Below are positions 60,310 through 64,000 of a stretch of DNA of 64,000 nt, piece after piece (within the stretch, counting starts at the first letter, position 1; each line of letters starts with the position of its first letter). This DNA is from Burkholderia sp. Ax-1724 (lineage in GTDB: Bacteria > Pseudomonadota > Gammaproteobacteria > Burkholderiales > Burkholderiaceae). Location of the stretch: the NCBI RefSeq assembly GCF_011752995.1, contig NZ_VWWL01000005.1, positions 213,484 through 277,483 on the forward strand, in the 5' to 3' direction. A model generated the notes under the pieces. It worked only from the letters and a program-made list of their open reading frames with translations. It was not told where the DNA came from and did not search any database. Both the position numbers and the translations under genes were made by a program.

Positions 60310-60348
60310 GCTGAGCGCGCACTTGTGCATTCAAGCTGCGCGCTCAGC
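60310..60348. terminator. Convergent terminator between the ALDH and DUF2278 genes
   Basis: GCTGAGCGCGCA (60310-60321) pairs with TGCGCGCTCAGC (60337-60348) around a 15-base loop. On the minus strand a TTTT follows. It serves both converging genes. Confidence 0.75.
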
Positions 60349-60369
60349 CTGCACGTTTAATCAGGCCAC

Positions 60370-61101
60370 TCAGCTCCCCTGAATAAACTCCGGCAACGGG
60401 CGCGAGTTCGGCGTCGGATTGCCGTTCGCATTGGTTGGCAAACGCTGCGTCTGGAACGCGGTGAACAGCGCGGCAAAGCCATCGGCGCGCTGAATGATGA
60501 CCGCGCCGTCCTGGAACGCGCCATTCTCCTTGTAGTGCTTGCCGGGCGGATTGCCCTGATTCATGTGGGTTTCGTGCAGACCGTCTTTCTTCGGCAGGAA
60601 CAGGAAGCCGAACCCGTAGACCACGATGCCCGCCGTGGTCGGCGTCCAGAAATCGCGGTTGTGCAATTGCCCGCTGCCGTTGTCGTACGGAAGGCTTTCC
60701 GGCGTCTGGGTTTCGTCGATGCTTAGAACCTCGTTGATGATGTCGTTGACATCGGAGCGATTGCCGTCTTCATCTTCGTAAGGAACCGGCCGCATCCGAT
60801 GGATGTCGAGCAGGCTGCTGTCCTGCCAGTAGTCGAGCCGCGGAAAACCGCTCGTGTACAGACCCGGATCGAGCCCCTGCAATTTTGCGGTCAGCGGGTC
60901 GTCGAAGTTCAGGTCGGCATAGAAATACACGTCGTCGCTGCCATTGGGGGCAGGGTCGGTCGAGGCCGAATTCACGACGAGATTGAATGGATTGTCGTCG
61001 TTGCCCGACACGGTAATCACATAGTGCGGACTCCCGACATAGGTGTCCTTGAAAGGCGCCGCGCGCAGCAGCGTTCCTTTGAACATGCAGTATTCGTTCA
61101 T
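60370..61101 (-). CDS. DUF2278 family protein
   Basis: 243 residues from ATG 61101: MNEYCMFKGTLLRAAPFKDT, SPHYVITVSGNDDNPFNLVV, GLYTSGFPRLDYWQDSSLLD, MRPVPYEDEDGNRSDVNDII, GIVVYGFGFLFLPKKDGLHE, HMNQGNPPGKHYKENGAFQD, GAVIIQRADGFAALFTAFQT. This is the DUF2278 pattern: a beta-rich cytoplasmic protein with conserved His, Asp and Asn. Divergent from the PLD-like gene with a 241-base gap, so possibly co-regulated. Function unknown. Confidence 0.8.
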   Translation of the reverse strand: MNEYCMFKGTLLRAAPFKDTYVGSPHYVITVSGNDDNPFNLVVNSASTDPAPNGSDDVYFYADLNFDDPLTAKLQGLDPGLYTSGFPRLDYWQDSSLLDIHRMRPVPYEDEDGNRSDVNDIINEVLSIDETQTPESLPYDNGSGQLHNRDFWTPTTAGIVVYGFGFLFLPKKDGLHETHMNQGNPPGKHYKENGAFQDGAVIIQRADGFAALFTAFQTQRLPTNANGNPTPNSRPLPEFIQGS

Positions 61102-61342
61102 GGCTGAAGAACCTTGCTGAAGTTGAGCGGCAAGCATAAGGCGACGCCGAACGATAAACAAGCGCATCCGGTGTCACACGCCTGCAACGTTTATCGAGGC
61201 TAGATGAGGCCTTCGTGATCGCGGGAGCGTAAGTGGAGAAGGGCGCGCAAGGATGCGATGAAACGCGCACGCCGGTGCTTTTATCCGGATTCCATGACGT
61301 TATCCGAACCGAGAGATGCCAGTCGAATAGCACGGAGGGTGG

Positions 61343-63250
61343 GTGAAAGCGATTGCCTTTTCGAACAACGATATTGCGGTCATTGCATGGACCCTGGGCG
61401 GCAAGCTGAAGGACTGTCTCGGCTTCGCCATTTCCCGCATCGACGTACAGACCGGAACGGAAACGCCGCTTCCCGCGATGGCGACGTTCAAGGGGCAGAC
61501 GGCCGGCGCGGGGCGCACCACGTTCGTGGACCCGGTGCAGAAGTTCTTCTGGAAGGACGTCACCGCGATTCGCGGCCGTACCTACCGCTACCGGATCGTG
61601 CCGATGGGCGGCACGCCCGGCAATCTGAAACCGTTGCCCTATGGTCCGCTGCTGTCGAATCAGATTCAGCTGACGGCCGACTACGGCGCGCTGTCGGTCT
61701 ATTTCAATCGCGGCATTCTCGCGACGCAATCCACCGCGAGCGTGCTCGAAGCGACGCCGGGCGGCGGCAAGCTCGTCGACAAGCTGCAGAAGCATATCTA
61801 CACGATCGGCGATCCGCTTCGCAACGATCTGGCCGGCGAGATGATCGAGGCGCTGACCACGCTGCCGAAAGAAGCCGCGCAAACGGGCGGCACCTTGCAG
61901 TGCGCGTTCTACGAGCTCGACGATCCCGAAGTGATTGCGTGTCTGAAGCCCTTGCAGCGCTCGTTGAATCTGATTCTCTCGAACATGCCGGGCAAGGACG
62001 CGAACGGTCAGAAAACCAACGACGTCTATTCGGCCGAGCGCGCCGACATGAAAGCGGCGGGCGTCAAGGTGACCGACCGCTTCATGGCGAGCAATCATAT
62101 CGGTCACAACAAGTTTCAGGTGCTGCTGCAAGACGGCAAACCGACGGCCGCTCTGTTCGGCTCGACCAACGTGACCGCGCATGGCCTGTGCGCGCAGACC
62201 AACAACACGATCATCGCCCGCTCGCCGGCGGTGGCGAATGCTTATAGCGGCTACTGGACGCGCCTGAAAAAAGACACCCTGGCGCCGGGTCCCAAGGTAA
62301 CCGGGCCGCAGGCCAAGCCCCTGCGTTCCGCCGATGCGAGCGGCCCCGTCACGATCGATCTCGAAGACGGCAGCGGCACCCTCGACATCTGGTTCTCGCC
62401 GAACACGCCGAAGGCGAGAGCGAGCAAACCGCCGGCCGATGAAGCGTGTCCGCCCGATCTGCAGGAACTGTTCGATCTGATCGGCAAGGCACGGCAGTCG
62501 ATTATTTTTCTCGTGTTCGAGCCCGGTTATCCGAGCATCGTCGATGCGATCGCGGCCGCGCAAAAGGCGCGCCCCACGCTGTTCGTGCGCGGCGCCGTCA
62601 CGGCGGCGAACGCGGCCGGCGAGTTCTATGCGGCGCTTCACGATGGCCAGGTGCCCGTGAAAGCACCTAAAAAAGGCGACTCGCCGCTGCCCGAGGATTT
62701 CCGCGTGATTCATACGGCGGGCGTGACCAAGGGCGATGCGTTCTCGCAATGGAAGCAGGAGTTGAACAAGGCGGGCAATGCGGTCGTGCATGACAAGATC
62801 GTCGTCATCGATCCGTTCACGGATAACTGCATCGTCGCAACGGGCAGTCACAACGATGGTTACAAGGCCTCGTACAACAACGACGAGAACCTGAACATCA
62901 TCAAGGGACACCGCGCCGCGGCCGAGGCTTATGCCGCGCATTGCCTCGACGTCTACGATCATTACGCGTGGCGCTACTGGCTCGAGAAGCGCAAGGAAAA
63001 AGCGTGGCATTTCCTCGCCTCGGACGACACGTGGCAGGACGCCTATTTCGCCGCCGACAATACGGTGAAGTCGGCCGAACTCGCCTTCTGGCTCAGCGCG
63101 ACGCCGAAGTCCGAGGCGATGCCGACACCGCATGCGGAAAGCTCCACGCGCAGACGGCCGGCGCTGCAACTGCTGACGGGCGGTTTGTCGCCGGCGGTCG
63201 GGCCGCATGCGTCGAAGCCCGCGCCGCGCCGGAAAGCCTCGGCAAAGTGA
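61343..63250 (+). CDS. Phospholipase D-like protein with two HKD motifs
   Basis: 635 residues, no signal peptide. HKD motifs: HNKFQVLLQDGKPTAALFGS-TN near residue 258 and VHDKIVVIDPFTDNCIVATG-SHND near residue 483. An N-terminal domain (about 1-200) lacks known motifs, and a basic Pro/Lys tail (KPAPRRKASAK) ends the protein. The second site has the full H-x-K-x(4)-D; the first has H-x-K with Asp replaced by a Gln-Asp-Gly loop. PLD-family enzymes act on phosphodiesters (lipids, DNA, RNA). GTG 61343 follows GGAGGG. Divergent from DUF2278. Confidence 0.82.
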   Translation: MKAIAFSNNDIAVIAWTLGGKLKDCLGFAISRIDVQTGTETPLPAMATFKGQTAGAGRTTFVDPVQKFFWKDVTAIRGRTYRYRIVPMGGTPGNLKPLPYGPLLSNQIQLTADYGALSVYFNRGILATQSTASVLEATPGGGKLVDKLQKHIYTIGDPLRNDLAGEMIEALTTLPKEAAQTGGTLQCAFYELDDPEVIACLKPLQRSLNLILSNMPGKDANGQKTNDVYSAERADMKAAGVKVTDRFMASNHIGHNKFQVLLQDGKPTAALFGSTNVTAHGLCAQTNNTIIARSPAVANAYSGYWTRLKKDTLAPGPKVTGPQAKPLRSADASGPVTIDLEDGSGTLDIWFSPNTPKARASKPPADEACPPDLQELFDLIGKARQSIIFLVFEPGYPSIVDAIAAAQKARPTLFVRGAVTAANAAGEFYAALHDGQVPVKAPKKGDSPLPEDFRVIHTAGVTKGDAFSQWKQELNKAGNAVVHDKIVVIDPFTDNCIVATGSHNDGYKASYNNDENLNIIKGHRAAAEAYAAHCLDVYDHYAWRYWLEKRKEKAWHFLASDDTWQDAYFAADNTVKSAELAFWLSATPKSEAMPTPHAESSTRRRPALQLLTGGLSPAVGPHASKPAPRRKASAK

Positions 63251-63471
63251 AACGCGGCGAGGCCGTCGATTGCGCTCGATGCGGTTGCGTTGTCGATCTT
63301 TCTGCGTGACGCTGCCGGCAGGCCGGTGACCGAGCGCTAACCGAACTGCCCGGGTGTTCCGTATCGCGGCCCGCTAAACGAAATTTCCGTGGCAGGCGAG
63401 TTTCGTGCAGTGGCGAACGACATCGAGCGAATCCGCGCCGCGCTCACTTCACGCGGCGCGGGCCACTACGC

Positions 63472-64000
63472 TCAGGCCGGCTGGCGCAGCGTTTTCGCGG
63501 CCGCCACCATGTTGGTCAGCGCGGGAATCACTTCGGCCCACGCGCGCGTTTTCAGGCCACAGTCCGGATTGACCCACAGGCGCCCGGCCGGAATGCGCTC
63601 GGCGGCCTTCTTCATCAGGTTCACGATATGCTCCTCGCTCGGAATGTTCGGCGAGTGAATGTCGTACACGCCCGGGCCGATTTCATTCGGATACCTGAAG
63701 TCGTCGAAGGCATCGAGCAGCTCCATGTCGGAGCGCGAGGTTTCGATCGTGATGACGTCCGCATCCATCTCGGCGATCGACGCGATGATGTCGTTGAACT
63801 CCGAATAGCACATATGCGTATGGATCTGCGTTTCGTCCCGCACGCCGTTCGCGGTGATGCGGAACGATTCCACGGCCCATTGCAGGTACTCGCTCCATTG
63901 CGCGCGACGCAGCGGCAGCCCTTCGCGCAGCGCCGCTTCGTCGATCTGGATCACGCGCACGCCGGCCTTTTCGAGGTCCAGCACTTCTTCGCGGATCGCC
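63472..64000 (-). CDS. metE: Cobalamin-independent methionine synthase, C-terminal part (runs off the window)
   Basis: The last 176 codons: [20 protein letters not shown], zinc ligands in [20 protein letters not shown] and in [39 protein letters not shown] and [20 protein letters not shown], all MetE C-terminal-domain motifs. It transfers methyl from 5-methyltetrahydrofolate (polyglutamate) to homocysteine. The 5' end is beyond 64000. The gap 63251-63471 holds nothing supported. Confidence 0.93.
   Translation of the reverse strand, partial: AIREEVLDLEKAGVRVIQIDEAALREGLPLRRAQWSEYLQWAVESFRITANGVRDETQIHTHMCYSEFNDIIASIAEMDADVITIETSRSDMELLDAFDDFRYPNEIGPGVYDIHSPNIPSEEHIVNLMKKAAERIPAGRLWVNPDCGLKTRAWAEVIPALTNMVAAAKTLRQPA

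Noticed and set aside
60770..63208. An 812-codon frame antisense to the PLD-like gene
   Set aside because: Composition is Arg/Val-rich without any domain; the plus strand has two HKD motifs and a ribosome-binding site.

Overview
The window is a chromosomal segment of a high-GC beta-proteobacterium of the Burkholderia/Paraburkholderia/Caballeronia type. This rests on base composition, a Burkholderia-type trimeric porin, a class of aspartate carbamoyltransferase with an N-terminal helix-turn-helix, a C-P lyase cluster that includes a DUF1045 gene, and many aromatic-acid and sugar-acid catabolic genes with dedicated regulators. No rRNA, tRNA, CRISPR array, complete insertion sequence or replication origin was seen.

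Layout. 1-6.5 kb: a MalT-like LuxR regulator, a VOC protein, a DUF1801 protein and an IlvD/Edd-family sugar-acid dehydratase (L-arabinonate type) behind a dyad-containing promoter. 6.5-8.4 kb: a decaying lower-GC type VI secretion island, with an hcp gene lacking a start codon, a DUF3592 membrane protein and a frameshifted partner. 8.5-12.3 kb: porin, aspartoacylase-family hydrolase and a basic amino-acid-binding protein, all on the minus strand and mostly separated by clear terminators. 12.8-15.9 kb: a polyamine-binding-type periplasmic protein translationally coupled to a membrane diguanylate cyclase, resembling the NspS/MbaA signalling logic. 15.9-24.2 kb: a C-P lyase locus, phnGHIJKLM on the minus strand and phnF-DUF1045-phnN on the plus strand, with a perfect GntR palindrome between them. 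24.3-31 kb: an M20 amidohydrolase, a PcaR-like IclR regulator, a GntR-otnC-otnI tetronate set and pcaF with a promoter/operator. 31-37.7 kb: a repetitive secreted protein, GNAT, a divergent histidine kinase and response regulator, a dead LysR gene, and a live LysR gene next to a 4-hydroxylaminobenzoate-lyase-like gene.

37.9-40.1 kb: a second low-GC T6SS cassette with a PAAR spike protein, an effector-like pair that may be joined by -1 frameshifting on a GGGAAAG heptamer, and a possible immunity gene. 40.5-48.3 kb: an esterase, the HTH-ATCase fusion with two matching dyads, an M23 peptidase/coiled-coil/bactofilin cell-envelope cluster, and dapA lying between two direct repeats, one of which carries an 8-bp tandem array. 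48.5-56 kb: rhodanese and an FtrA-like regulator (divergent), a DUF2252 remnant, DNA polymerase II, and DUF2891-DUF979-DUF969. 56-64 kb: a LysR regulator divergent from benzoylformate decarboxylase and an aldehyde dehydrogenase, a divergent DUF2278/phospholipase-D-like pair, and the 3' end of metE.

The catabolic genes point to a soil or plant-associated lifestyle: phosphonates, tetronic acids, arabinonate, benzoylformate, protocatechuate (pcaF) and possibly 4-nitrobenzoate, each with a local regulator but often with only part of the pathway present. All family assignments are from reading the translations; no database search was run.
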